DNA from: Lignipirellula cremea
Lineage (GTDB): Bacteria > Planctomycetota > Planctomycetia > Pirellulales > Pirellulaceae
Reading direction: 5' to 3'
DNA length: 64,000 nt
Assembly (NCBI RefSeq): GCF_007751035.1
Contig: NZ_CP036433.1
Location: forward strand, 4,445,001-4,509,000
Shown: positions 34,998-43,949 of the stretch, one piece after another
Numbering within the stretch: the first letter of the stretch is position 1
Layout: each line of letters starts with the position of its first letter
Made by a program: the position numbers and the translations under genes
Notes under the pieces: generated by a model
The model's database searches: none
What the model was told of the DNA's origin: nothing
The model's input: only the letters and a program-made list of their open reading frames with translations

Positions 34998-35113
34998 GAA
35001 AATACGGGGGAGATCTGAACGCTGGGCCGTCTCATAACCGTGTGAGCGGTTTGCAGAAACCTGGCCGGTCAGAGGTCTTATATGCTGGCCGGTCTACTAC
35101 GAAGGAGTGCTCA

Positions 35114-35521
35114 ATGCTTCGTTACCCCATGTTTGCAGCCCTGCTCGCCGCACTGCTGCTTTCGACGTCAGGCAATGCACAGGAAGTCCAGGCTGTGCAG
35201 GCCGTCTACCGTCCCCAGGCGACTGTCGCCGGTGCGCATGTCGGACCCAGAGCCAATGTGCAGCTGGTCCAGTATGGTCATAACCATGGCTACTACGGCG
35301 GCCACAACCATTACGGCGGCTTTGGCGGGTATGGCGGCTACGGCGGCGGTTACTATCGCGCTTACCGTCCCGGCCTGTCGATTCAGGTCGGCCCTGGTTA
35401 TTACGGCGGCTACGGCGGCTACGGCGGCGGCTATGGAGCCTACTACGGCGGCGGCTACGGGGGATATGGCGGCGGTTATGGCGGCTACGGCGGCTATGGC
35501 GGCAGCTATTGCCCTTACTAA
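35114..35521 (+). CDS. Secreted Gly/Tyr-rich protein, copy 2
   Basis: 135 residues. The signal peptide MLRYPMFAALLAALLLSTSG is cleaved near NAQEV. GAAGGAG (35101-35107) lies seven bases before the ATG. The N-terminal third includes VQLVQYGHNHGYYGGHNHYG, with several His that could bind metal; the C-terminal half is almost entirely GGYGG repeats (for example GGYGGYGGGY) ending CPY. It is more repetitive than copy 1 and lacks the acidic patch, so the copies have diverged mainly by repeat expansion. A structural or adhesive secreted role is inferred only. Confidence 0.75.
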   Translation: MLRYPMFAALLAALLLSTSGNAQEVQAVQAVYRPQATVAGAHVGPRANVQLVQYGHNHGYYGGHNHYGGFGGYGGYGGGYYRAYRPGLSIQVGPGYYGGYGGYGGGYGAYYGGGYGGYGGGYGGYGGYGGSYCPY

Positions 35522-35846
35522 CGAGCGTGGAAACCGACAAGCTGCAGGTCTTCTTGCGCGGAGTCGGTCGACGGCTAAACGTTGACGCCGCATAACCGCC
35601 TGGCTTGCCGCAGCGAAACTACCTGGCCAAATGCATGCCAGTACCACCAGAGCGTCCCTTTTCGGAAGAGGAGGGACGCTTTCTTTGTTGAGGACCTCCT
35701 GGCCCACCCGAGCAGCCCGTGAGCAGGCGTTGCACGCAACGACCTGCATTTTTTAGGCACGTGTCTGTCGCTGCGACACCGCTCGATATCAGCGTAGCGG
35801 ACCTTGCTTCCTGATTGTCTCTCAGCTTCCTGATTGTCCCTCAGCG
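35522..35846. other. Region between Gly/Tyr-rich copy 2 and the PhnP-like gene
   Basis: 325 bases between convergent genes. Only the terminator at 35651-35688 was recognised. Confidence 0.5.
35651..35688 (+). terminator. Terminator of Gly/Tyr-rich copy 2
   Basis: AGCGTCCCT (35651-35659) and AGGGACGCT (35672-35680) are followed by TTCTTTGTT. The stem sequence is shared with the terminator after copy 1. Confidence 0.7.
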
Positions 35847-36728
35847 TTAGCCGTGCAGCAGGGGTGACTTGCTGAGTGGGATGCTTTGCCCGTCGTAGGC
35901 CATGTCGATGCCGGCCGGCAGTTCCTGGTTGGTGCGGTCGTAGTCCAGTTCGTGCGAGGTGTGCGTCAGATACGTTTGACGCGGCGCCAGTTCTTGCGCG
36001 ATGGCCACGGCCTGGCCGACGGAAAGGTGCGTCACATGCGGTTCGGCGCGGAGGGCGTCGATGATTAGCACGTCGAGTCCTTGCATCCGTTCGAGCGTTT
36101 CCGGCGGAATCTCGCTGGCGTCGGTGCAGTAGGCGACGTTGCCGATGCGGAAGCCGAGCACCTCAAACCTCGGGCCATGTTTCAGCCGCAAGGGGATAAT
36201 CGTTTCGCCCAGCAGGTCAAACGGTTCGAGTCCAATCGTATGGAACGTCAACTGCGGGGCCGCGCCGACATGCGTTTGCTCCCGCTGCATAAAGGCATAG
36301 TCAAACGACTGTCGCAGACGCGACTCGACCTTGGGTTCGCAGTACAGCGGCACCGGATGCTGCAGGTAAAACGGGAACAGCCGCAGGTCGTCGAGACCCA
36401 TGATATGATCGGCGTGTTCATGCGTAAAAGCGACCGCATGGATGATGCCGATCTTTTCCCGCAGCAGCTGCACCCTCAGGTCGGGCGGCGTATCGATCAG
36501 CAGGTTCCCCTCCGGCAAGCCGAGCGCTACGGCGCAGCGGGTGCGGTTATTGCGAGGGTTGTCGCTGGTGCAGACCGGGCAGCCACAGCCAATAGCCGGA
36601 ACGCCGACCGAAGTGCCGGTGCCCAGCAGGATCATTTGACCGGTAATGTCTTTTGAGACAGCTTGCTTCTTTTCCACAGCCAGTACTTCGCGTTTGAGAA
36701 GAAGGCAGACGCATCGCCTGGGGGCCAC
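35847..36728 (-). CDS. PhnP-like MBL-fold metallo-hydrolase
   Basis: Up to 293 residues. The core begins MILLGTGTSVGVPAIGCGCP and has the MBL zinc motif FTHEHADHIMGLDD, a later LKHGPRFEVLGFRI block and DASEIPPETL, all typical of the PhnP/cyclic phosphodiesterase branch. It also keeps the Cys pair (GCGCPVC) that binds a structural zinc in PhnP. A phosphodiesterase activity is likely; substrate unknown. Start uncertain: the longest frame begins at GTG 36728, but a TATAAT on this strand (36748-36743) would leave a leader of only a few bases, so GTG 36677 or ATG 36635 (the usual family start) may be real. Divergent from the aldo/keto reductase. Confidence 0.8.
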   Translation of the reverse strand: MAPRRCVCLLLKREVLAVEKKQAVSKDITGQMILLGTGTSVGVPAIGCGCPVCTSDNPRNNRTRCAVALGLPEGNLLIDTPPDLRVQLLREKIGIIHAVAFTHEHADHIMGLDDLRLFPFYLQHPVPLYCEPKVESRLRQSFDYAFMQREQTHVGAAPQLTFHTIGLEPFDLLGETIIPLRLKHGPRFEVLGFRIGNVAYCTDASEIPPETLERMQGLDVLIIDALRAEPHVTHLSVGQAVAIAQELAPRQTYLTHTSHELDYDRTNQELPAGIDMAYDGQSIPLSKSPLLHG

Positions 36729-36775
36729 CGTTCCTGTCAGCGATTATACTGGCCAGGGCGTGGCTGGCCACGTGG

Positions 36776-36804
36776 TTGGAACGATTCTCGCGATCGTCTA
36801 TAGT
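36776..36804 (+). promoter_or_regulatory. Sigma70-type promoter of the aldo/keto reductase gene
   Basis: TTGGAA (36776-36781) and TATAGT (36799-36804) are 17 bases apart, 47 bases before the GTG start at 36852. Confidence 0.6.
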
Positions 36805-36851
36805 CGGAGCTTCCCGCACGCTTGTAATTGCGCATCAGGAGGGTCCGCCTT

Positions 36852-37826
36852 GTGACGGCCTTTGCACCACGCCAGCTTGGCGATACCGATATCTTCGTTA
36901 CGCCTGTCGCCCTGGGTTGCTGGCCGATCGCCGGCATGACCAGCCTGCACGTCAACGACGCCGACAGTCTGGCCACACTGCAGGCCGCTGTCGACCACGG
37001 CGTGAACTTCTTTGACACCGCTTTCAGCTATGGCCTGAACGGCGAAAGCGAAAAGCTCATCCACCGCGCGCTGGGCGATCGTCGCGACCAGATTGTCATC
37101 GCCACCAAGTGCGGGCTAGGCTGGGACGACCAGCAGCAGCGGCTGTTTGACGGCCGTCCTGCTGCTTTACGGGCGCACTGCGAAGAAAGCTTGCGACGTC
37201 TGGCGACGGATCGGGTCGACCTGCTCTATCTGCACGCCCCCGATCCAAACACGCCGGTCGCCGAATCGGCAGGCGAACTGCGGCGTCTGCTCGACGAAGG
37301 GAAAACGCGGAGCGTGGGCGTCTCCAACTTCACGATCGCCGAGCTCGAGGAGTTCTCACGCGAGTGTCCGATCGCCGCCCATCAGCCGCCGTACAATATG
37401 CTAATGCGGTCCATCGACAAGGACTCTATCCCCTGGTGCCAGGAACGGAAAATCTCCGTCGTGCCGTACTGGCCGCTGATGAAGGGCCTGCTGGCCGGCC
37501 GCCTGGAACGCGATCACCAGTTCCAGCCCGGCGATGGTCGGCCCAAGTACCCGATGTTCCAGGGCGAAGAGTGGGAGCGGAACCAGGACTTGCTGGACGA
37601 GTTGCGGACGCTCGCCGGCGAGCTAGGCAAGACGGTGGCCGACATTGTCATTAACTGGACGATGCAGCAGCCGGGGATTACGTCGGTGCTGTGCGGCGCG
37701 AAGCGGCCGGACCAGATCCAGGAGACGGCCGCCGCCATGCAGTGGAAGCTGGATGCAGCCGCCCTGCAGCGGATCGAAGACGCCCTCATCCGCCGGGGCC
37801 CGCCCATCGAACGCTGGGCCGTTTAA
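36852..37826 (+). CDS. Aldo/keto reductase
   Basis: 324 residues. The NADPH-dependent reductase tetrad is complete: Asp55 (FFDTAFSYG), Tyr60, Lys86 (IATKCG) and His128 (LLYLHAPDP). Further family blocks are VGVSNFTIAEL, a PWCQERKISVVPYWPLMKGL stretch and VLCGAKRPDQI for cofactor binding. The aldehyde or ketone substrate cannot be deduced. GTG 36852 was chosen because AGGAGGG (36837-36843) is eight bases upstream; an upstream in-frame ATG at 36828 has no such site. Convergent with the GT39 gene. Confidence 0.85.
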   Translation: MTAFAPRQLGDTDIFVTPVALGCWPIAGMTSLHVNDADSLATLQAAVDHGVNFFDTAFSYGLNGESEKLIHRALGDRRDQIVIATKCGLGWDDQQQRLFDGRPAALRAHCEESLRRLATDRVDLLYLHAPDPNTPVAESAGELRRLLDEGKTRSVGVSNFTIAELEEFSRECPIAAHQPPYNMLMRSIDKDSIPWCQERKISVVPYWPLMKGLLAGRLERDHQFQPGDGRPKYPMFQGEEWERNQDLLDELRTLAGELGKTVADIVINWTMQQPGITSVLCGAKRPDQIQETAAAMQWKLDAAALQRIEDALIRRGPPIERWAV

Positions 37827-37865
37827 GCTGCCTGCGAAGCGTAACGAGAGCCGGCTGTTGATTCT

Positions 37866-39599
37866 CTACCGCAGCAACGGAGTCGCCGGCATGCGGGCGA
37901 CCTGCGTGGTCGGGCCGTCCAGCCGTCGGGCGACGATGATGCGGCGTTCGGTCATTTCGTTCCTGGTCCGGGCGCAGGAGACCACGCCGACTTCTTCCCA
38001 TTTCAGCCCGGCTTCCTGCAGCCGCCTGGCCGCATGCTGGTCGAAGCAGAAGTATTCCGAGCTGGCCATCCAGTCGGACATCGGATCGACAAGTTCGACC
38101 GGTTCCGCGTAGTGGTACGTAAAGGCGCTATCAATCAGGTCAAAGCTGACCAAAGGCGTATGCGGTGGAAGCTTTTCCTTGAGTTCCGTCAGCTGCTGTT
38201 CAATGTCGTTGCTGCCGCGGATCTGCAGGTTGGTCACCAGGCCGGTAAACATCAGGCCAATAAATGCGCTCACCGCCAGCACGCCGATTCGCTGCTGGGA
38301 TGTCGTTTCGGCGCTAGCCGTTCGCCAGGTCGCCCAGGCCAGGCCGACGCAGCTGGTCGAGAAGAAGATCGCAAACAGGACTGCCAGCACAGGCGTTTCT
38401 GTCGGCCAGACGATCGTGACGACAATCGCCGCGATGCTGGACACGAGCATCGTTCCCGCGAGGAAGACCTGGAACCGGCTCCACGAATGACGCCAGGCGG
38501 CCGTCGTCGTCCAGCACTGTTGTGCGGCCAGGCCAACCAGCAGGGCAAAGCACGGATACAGCGGCATGAAGTATCGCGTTTTGGCGCCGGGGGTAAACCA
38601 GCAGGTGGGAAAGGTAATCGCAATGGCGCCGAGCAGAAAGAGCGCCTGGGATTTGCCGCTGCCAAGCCCACGCCAAAAACCGGGCCGGCAGTAGACCAGC
38701 AGCAGCACCGACCAGGGTAACAGGCAGGCCAGGATCTCTAGCGGAAACAGGCCCAGGTGTTCCACCAGGGTGAGCCAGCTGGTGTCTTCAAACCGCATGG
38801 CGATATCGTTCTGGTACATGCGGAACGTGGCGAAGTTCCCGTTCTGCAGCGAATAAGGAATCTGCCAGGCGGCCCAGATGACGGCAAACAGCAAGATCCC
38901 CGCAAAATGAGCCGGAGCCAGCAAGGCCCGCCAGTTACGCGTCGCCAGCAGATACAGGCCAACCGCAGCGGCGAAGTAAATCGGCGCCTGGGGACCCTTG
39001 GCCAGCATCCCCATAGCGGCCAGGAAGTACGCGGCCGACCAGGTCGCCAGGGGCGACCATTTCTGCGTCCAGCCCCAGTGCCACAGGATCAGGGAGCCGG
39101 CCACGACGAGCGTGTAGAACGCTTCCGTTTCGCCCAGGCGGCCCAGTTCCAGCACCTGTCCCATCGTGCAGTACGAGGCTCCGGCCAGCAGTGCGCCGGT
39201 CGCCGTCAGGAACGTTCGAGCGTAACCGTAGATCAGAAAGCAGGTGAGCAGAACGGAGATCGAAGAAGGCAAGCGAATGGCCCACACATCGACGCCGCCG
39301 CGGAGTACGCCCAGGCCGGCGATGATCCAGTTTTGCAATGGCGGCCGGCTGAAAAATAATGTCCCCTGTTGCCGGGGCGTGATCCAGTCGCCTGTCTGCA
39401 GCATTTCGATCGCCACCTGTCCACGCCGCGGTTCTTCGCCGCGCAGGCTCAGGTCGGGCAACCGTACCAGATAAAAGACCAGCACCAGTCCCAGCAGCAG
39501 CAAGCATTCGGGCTCTCGCATCCAGCGGAACCCTTGCGCGGATTTCATCGGTTCCGAAGGAGGGACTTCTTGAGGCATGTGGCTGGCGGTGTTCGACAT
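37866..39599 (-). CDS. ArnT/PMT-type (GT39 superfamily) lipid-linked glycosyltransferase
   Basis: 577 residues with about 11-13 membrane segments. The N-terminal first periplasmic loop LSLRGEEPRRGQVAIEMLQT then GDWITPRQQGTLFFSRPPLQ fits the catalytic loop of ArnT-like enzymes, in which an acidic residue is catalytic and the sugar donor is a polyprenyl-phosphate sugar. ATG 39599 has AGGA seven bases upstream. The gene lies 102 bases after a GT2-GtrA gene, which would make or flip exactly such a polyprenyl-linked sugar, so the two probably act in one pathway modifying lipid or protein in the envelope. Confidence 0.8.
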   Translation of the reverse strand: MSNTASHMPQEVPPSEPMKSAQGFRWMREPECLLLLGLVLVFYLVRLPDLSLRGEEPRRGQVAIEMLQTGDWITPRQQGTLFFSRPPLQNWIIAGLGVLRGGVDVWAIRLPSSISVLLTCFLIYGYARTFLTATGALLAGASYCTMGQVLELGRLGETEAFYTLVVAGSLILWHWGWTQKWSPLATWSAAYFLAAMGMLAKGPQAPIYFAAAVGLYLLATRNWRALLAPAHFAGILLFAVIWAAWQIPYSLQNGNFATFRMYQNDIAMRFEDTSWLTLVEHLGLFPLEILACLLPWSVLLLVYCRPGFWRGLGSGKSQALFLLGAIAITFPTCWFTPGAKTRYFMPLYPCFALLVGLAAQQCWTTTAAWRHSWSRFQVFLAGTMLVSSIAAIVVTIVWPTETPVLAVLFAIFFSTSCVGLAWATWRTASAETTSQQRIGVLAVSAFIGLMFTGLVTNLQIRGSNDIEQQLTELKEKLPPHTPLVSFDLIDSAFTYHYAEPVELVDPMSDWMASSEYFCFDQHAARRLQEAGLKWEEVGVVSCARTRNEMTERRIIVARRLDGPTTQVARMPATPLLR

Positions 39600-39701
39600 C
39601 GTCGATCCTGCAGGAGGAAAAGGTGTTGTCTGGTTGGAGAGATGGCGGCTGCGCGTCGGATTCCGCTGTCGACAGGCGCCGGCCAGCTCGATCCCCTGGC
39701 G

Positions 39702-40895
39702 CTAGGCGGCTTTGCGCGTGACGCGAGCTTCGGCGTCGGCGACAGTTTTCGCCCGAACGCTGCGGGACACCGGCGCCGCGGACGTCGATGTTTCGGCGAT
39801 CGGCTTTTCGCGAAACACGAAGAAGCAGGCCATGAAATTGGTGCCGGCCCCAAACACCGCGCCGACGGTCGCTGCGACAGCCGCATGGGATGCGAACCAG
39901 GGATCCTGCGTCAGCAGGAACAGGCTCACGCTCCAGGTGACTACGGCGCCGACCAGGCAGCCGCTGCAGAATCCGGCGTATTGCCGCCAAAGCGGGTTGC
40001 TGCGCGACTGGGAAAAGGTGAACTCGCGATTCAGGGCGAAATTCCAGGTCATGGCGATCCAGATTGCGGCCGCCCGGGCGATTGTTTCCGGCGCTAAGGC
40101 CAGCAGCAGCGCAAAGCAGGCGACGTCGATCACCATGCCCGAGGCGCCGACTGCGGAGAACTGCACCAGCTTGGAGAGTTTGCCGTAGCGAAAGTCAGCC
40201 AGTCGTTTCAAATGCCAAAGGTAGTTGACCTGCTCGCGGAGGGTGAGCTTGCTTTCCCCTTTGAGGCGATTCGCGAAGGAGATGGGGACTTCGATCACGT
40301 TCGAGAAGCCGCACTTTACCAGCAGTTCCAGCCCGATTTTATAGCCGATCGGGTCCAGACGCGATTCACTGGCGACAAAGTCGGCGCGACGCAGGGCAAA
40401 GAAGCCAGCCATCGGGTCTTTGGCCTTGGTGAACGGCCAGGCCAGCAGGGTGGCGACCTTGGAGTTGATCCACCGCAACACGCCCCAGTCTTCCGAGGTG
40501 GATCCGCCGTCGATATAGCGGCTGCCAATCACCATATCGACGCCCGGATCGTTGAGGGCGTTAATCAGGTCGGGCGCCTGCTCGGGCGGATGGGACAGAT
40601 CGGCGTCCATCACCAGCAGTTTCTCGCCCTGGGCTTGCCGCATGCCGGCGATCACGGCGCTGGACAGGCCGCGTTCTTTTTTTCGTACGATTAGTTTGAC
40701 GGGATGGTCGGCGGCCAGCTCCTGGCAAACCTGTTCGGTGCCGTCGTTGCTGTTGTCGTCCACCACAATCACTTCAAACGGCGTGTCGGCCTTGATCATG
40801 GCGGCGCCAAGCCGGGTGATCAGGGTTGGCAGGTTTTCCGCTTCGCAATAGGTGGGAACAATGATCGATACCTCAATGGGTTTGGACCGGCTCAT
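39702..40895 (-). CDS. DPM1-like GT2 glycosyltransferase fused to GtrA-type membrane domain
   Basis: 397 residues. The GT2 domain (about 8-230) has VSIIVPTYCEAENLP, VVDDNSNDGT, the metal motif DAD at 97-99 and GSRYIDGGSTSEDWG, matching polyprenol-phosphate sugar synthases such as dolichyl-phosphate mannose synthase. The C-terminal GtrA domain (about 240-365) has four membrane segments (FSAVGASGMVIDVACFALLL; WNFALNREFTF), thought to help move the lipid-linked sugar. ATG 40895 is preferred over ATG 40901 because AGGAGG is correctly placed for it. The downstream GT39 gene would use the product. Confidence 0.85.
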   Translation of the reverse strand: MSRSKPIEVSIIVPTYCEAENLPTLITRLGAAMIKADTPFEVIVVDDNSNDGTEQVCQELAADHPVKLIVRKKERGLSSAVIAGMRQAQGEKLLVMDADLSHPPEQAPDLINALNDPGVDMVIGSRYIDGGSTSEDWGVLRWINSKVATLLAWPFTKAKDPMAGFFALRRADFVASESRLDPIGYKIGLELLVKCGFSNVIEVPISFANRLKGESKLTLREQVNYLWHLKRLADFRYGKLSKLVQFSAVGASGMVIDVACFALLLALAPETIARAAAIWIAMTWNFALNREFTFSQSRSNPLWRQYAGFCSGCLVGAVVTWSVSLFLLTQDPWFASHAAVAATVGAVFGAGTNFMACFFVFREKPIAETSTSAAPVSRSVRAKTVADAEARVTRKAA

Positions 40896-41558
40896 CGACA
40901 TTCCTCCTGTTGAATCCAGCGCGCGACTTCCCTGCGGATGAAGGGCGGATCGTAAACAAAACGGGGTTGACGGGTCAACCTCAGTCGCGATCGGGGTGAG
41001 ATTTGCGCTGCCGGACGGGAAGCTGGCCCGTCGAAGAGGCGGCGCGTCGCGAGGCCGACAGGGCGGGCGATGCTTGCAGTGACGCGTTTCCTGCCAGTGA
41101 AAGCCGCGGTGGATGGGGCGAAGAAACCGAAAAGGGCGCTTGAAAATTTTTGGCTGTTCTGCCAGGCAGTCACCTGGCGGCGTCAATTCCTTTAAAAATG
41201 AAGGTTTCTTGCTTTCCTTATCTTGACCGACTGGCGACACGGTTCAAGAATGACGAAGGCTGTTACACGTTCGATCCATCCTGCCTCGCCTTGCTGGCGC
41301 AGGGAGGTTTCCGATCGGCGCCTTGTACGAGCAATGCGGCTGTCGGATCCGTCAGATGGATGAACGACGCCTTTAGCCGTCCGGCCTGTTCTGTTGTCAG
41401 AACGTGATAATTTGCGATGAAACACGGGTTCAGAAGAATCCGCAATCAACCAGCAAACGCCGGAAGACGTCAAAATTTGACTTCACTTTGTTTGCGCCAC
41501 GCCTTCGTTTGCGCCACGTTTGCGCGGCGAGTTTCCAAACCTTTAGCGAGCTTCTTCC
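40896..41558. other. Intergenic region between divergent GT2-GtrA and CbiA-like genes
   Basis: About 660 bases. The leftward frame of the GT2 gene stays open through part of it, but no homology was seen there. Short direct repeats (41491-41529) sit just before the CbiA-like gene. A TTGACT at 41477-41482 could be a -35 box, but no convincing -10 follows. Confidence 0.45.
41491..41529 (+). repeat. Direct repeats before the CbiA-like gene
   Basis: TTTGCGCCACG occurs at 41491-41501 and 41508-41518, followed directly by TTTGCGCGGCG at 41519-41529, ending 29 bases before the ATG. A repressor or activator site is possible but speculative. Confidence 0.35.
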
Positions 41559-42908
41559 ATGTCTCAATTGCCTCGCCTGGGTCTTGGTTCCGTGGGTGGT
41601 CCTGCAAGTAACAATCCGGCGATTGCCAGAATGGCCGCCTGGGCTTTGGGGGAGCGTTGCGATTGGTCGAGCAGTTTTTTCTCAGCCGGCCCGCTGGGAT
41701 CAGCGGCCAACCCTTTTTCCAGTGAAACGATCTGCCTGGATCCCTGGTCGATGTCGCGTCAGTCGTGCCGCCAGCGCTTCGGTTATGCGGCCCATGCGGC
41801 GGACGGGGCGATGGTTTGTGGTTCGCTGGGAGCGCCCTTGGAGCAGTTGCGGGACTGGCTGGATCTGCCGCTGATCGCGGTGCTCGATGCGCAAGATGAG
41901 GAGGCATTTGGGTTCGACAGTTGCCGCATGCCGCCTTCGGAGCATGGGATCGACGGCGTTCTGATTGTCGGCGCTGGCGACGCCTGGAGGGCTGCCGCGC
42001 TTCGCACCTCGGTCGAAGCGCTCTGGCGGGTGCCGGTGCTGGGCGTACTTGATGAACCAGCCAGTCTGCGGGCGGAAGTCCAGGCCGCCTGCGCGACCGA
42101 TGCAATGCCGTCGCGTTCCCTGCAGCGACGCCTGGCCCAGTGCTGGCGGGCGGGGCTCAAGCCCGAAGTCGCCCGGCAGATCGCCCAGAGGCCGTTTCCC
42201 TGGAACGCCAGCGAGCTGTTTCATGCCGACCAGCTGAGCCCGTTGCGCGTCGCAGTAGCGTTCGACGACGCCTTTTATCAGTATCTACCGCATACGTTCG
42301 ACGTGCTGGAAGCCTGCGGCGCCGAGGTGCGGGACTTTTCTCCGCTGGTGGATGACTGCCTGCCGCCTTGCGATCTGGTTTACCTGGGCGGCGGTCGCGT
42401 TGCCGAGTGGGCCGAATCGCTTAGCCAGAATTGCTGCATGCGGCAGGCCCTGGCGTTGCACCTGTTGCGAGGCGGCAAGCTGTATGCGGAGACCGATGCC
42501 GCGGCCTACCTGTGTCGCGAACTGCTCACGGCCGATGGACGGCATCATGCGATGCTGGGCGTGCTGCCCGGCTTTGCGGTGGAGACGGATCAAACCGGCT
42601 TGAGTCCCGTCGCTGTGACGTTGCCGGTCGATACCTGGCTGGGCGACAGCGGCCATACGCTGCAGGGCTATGCGGATCAGGGCATTCGTTTGCTCCCCGC
42701 TCCTGCCCTGGCGTGCGAAGGCGGCTTTATCTCCTGGCCCGCGACCCACGACGGTTGTTCGGGCATGTCACAGGGCGGCGTGATCGGCTCCCGGTTGGGG
42801 CTCGACCTGCTGGCCTGTGCAGAGCATCTGAAACGCTCCGCAAAGGCTGCCCCAGTCGCCGCCGCATCGCACCAGGCGCCATTTGTGGGAGAAGACCGGA
42901 TCGAGTAG
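41559..42908 (+). CDS. CbiA/CobB-like (cobyrinate amidase) protein lacking catalytic residues
   Basis: 449 residues, full length for cobyrinic acid a,c-diamide synthase. The N-terminal half aligns in order (LGLGSVGGPASNNPA in place of the P-loop, then ICLDPWSM at 58-65 and ADGAMVCGSLGAP at 81-93, where CbiA has LDPWMM and a D-x-x-x-x-EGVMGLFDG-like segment). The GATase half has RVAVAFDDAFYQYLPHTFDV and DFSPLVDDCLPPCDLVYLGG then GGRVAEW. The amidase nucleophile region, normally AECGG, reads AETDA (310-314), so the Cys is lost as Thr312. The C-terminal His is also not seen, and no GKT/S P-loop remains. It is therefore probably a non-enzymatic relative with binding or regulatory function. No other cobalamin gene is near. 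Confidence 0.75.
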   Translation: MSQLPRLGLGSVGGPASNNPAIARMAAWALGERCDWSSSFFSAGPLGSAANPFSSETICLDPWSMSRQSCRQRFGYAAHAADGAMVCGSLGAPLEQLRDWLDLPLIAVLDAQDEEAFGFDSCRMPPSEHGIDGVLIVGAGDAWRAAALRTSVEALWRVPVLGVLDEPASLRAEVQAACATDAMPSRSLQRRLAQCWRAGLKPEVARQIAQRPFPWNASELFHADQLSPLRVAVAFDDAFYQYLPHTFDVLEACGAEVRDFSPLVDDCLPPCDLVYLGGGRVAEWAESLSQNCCMRQALALHLLRGGKLYAETDAAAYLCRELLTADGRHHAMLGVLPGFAVETDQTGLSPVAVTLPVDTWLGDSGHTLQGYADQGIRLLPAPALACEGGFISWPATHDGCSGMSQGGVIGSRLGLDLLACAEHLKRSAKAAPVAAASHQAPFVGEDRIE

Positions 42909-43049
42909 TCGGATCGTCCTGCGAAGGGGCCGTCGCGCATAAAACAATTGCTGGCAGTTTCTGTCAGCGATTTTCTTTTTGACCCAGGCAGGTTGCGGGG
43001 AATTGTCTCTCCCCGCGTGGCCGCGATCTGAGTTTCCTTAGGTTCTGGG

Positions 43050-43949
43050 TTACTTGTCGCCGGCGTCTTCGTCGTCGCGACGATAGAACATGTAGGCCGG
43101 ATTCTCGGCGCTAAAGTCTGCGTCCGCAAGCCCGACGTTCAGCTGCAGGTTTGTATAGGTGAACTCTTCCTGCAGCAGTTCCGGCCCGCCCGGTTGTGTC
43201 GGCCAGGTGTAGGCGACGTAGCGCACAGGAATGTTCATCTCGTTATCGATGAAAATCTCGGCCCGCGAAAACAGGAAGTAATCGCGAGGAACGGGATGAG
43301 TGACCACAATCTGGGTGCACGGCCGGTCATTGATGCGCGAGTCCTTGTAATACGCGACGTGGACTTCGTCATGCTGGATGTCGGACTCGGCCCGTTCAAT
43401 CAACCGCCTGATCAGGTTGCAGATACCGACTTCGGTAATCGGATTCCGGCTGTCGCGCAGGGCGAGCGGCCCGTCGGGCTCCACCGAAGTGGTCACATAC
43501 GAAAGTCGCGTTCCGCCGCGGCGGGCCAGCACTTTGCCCTCGTTTTTGTTCTCGACAAACAGCACTTCGCGGCCGGCCACGCTGGCCGGTTTGGTGAAGC
43601 GGGCGTAAACGCTCAGCGGCGTGACTCCGTTGGCCTCTTCCTGGCGGGTGCGCACCTTCAGGTCAATGTACTGATAGCCGGACAGTTCGCCGTTGATCCG
43701 CTCCCGTTTGATGAGCGTGCAGGTGAAGTCACGGATGTCAACTTCCAAAGCCGCCAGCCGTCGATAGGCAAAACGCAGCACCGGAGTCAAAGGGTGGTTC
43801 ACCAGAGGGTCGTCCGCACTGGCTTCGACCTTCAGGACGCGTTGCTGGATCGTGGCGGGCGAATCCTGGCCCGATACGACGGCTTTTGGGCTGGCCGCCC
43901 AGACAAAAAGAACAAGGGTCGCGGCGCGAAGCATATTTCCGTAGGTCAT
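43050..43949 (-). CDS. Secreted DUF1571 protein
   Basis: 299 residues. ATG 43949 (GAGGA upstream) starts a signal peptide MTYGNMLRAATLVLFVWAAS. The mature part shows DUF1571 features: DFTCTLIKRERINGELSGYQ, LKVRTRQEEANGVTPLSVYA and RAEIFIDNEMNIPVRYVAYT then WP. The fold appears to be a LolA/LolB-like beta-barrel used for lipid or lipoprotein handling in other families; that is an inference from the repeated strand pattern. DUF1571 is frequent in Planctomycetes. It stands alone, convergent with the CbiA-like gene. Confidence 0.75.
   Translation of the reverse strand: MTYGNMLRAATLVLFVWAASPKAVVSGQDSPATIQQRVLKVEASADDPLVNHPLTPVLRFAYRRLAALEVDIRDFTCTLIKRERINGELSGYQYIDLKVRTRQEEANGVTPLSVYARFTKPASVAGREVLFVENKNEGKVLARRGGTRLSYVTTSVEPDGPLALRDSRNPITEVGICNLIRRLIERAESDIQHDEVHVAYYKDSRINDRPCTQIVVTHPVPRDYFLFSRAEIFIDNEMNIPVRYVAYTWPTQPGGPELLQEEFTYTNLQLNVGLADADFSAENPAYMFYRRDDEDAGDK

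Larger units (their letters stand above)
34784..35113. other. Region between the two Gly/Tyr-rich genes
   Basis: 330 bases containing the terminator of copy 1 and the duplicated promoter and leader of copy 2. No other gene. Confidence 0.6.

Noticed and set aside
35097-35540. Arg/Ser-rich leftward open frame
   Set aside because: It is the complement of the GGYGG repeat region and has no signal or motif.
41491-41529. TTTGCGC direct repeats as replication iterons
   Set aside because: Only three short copies, no AT-rich region or Rep gene; at best an operator.
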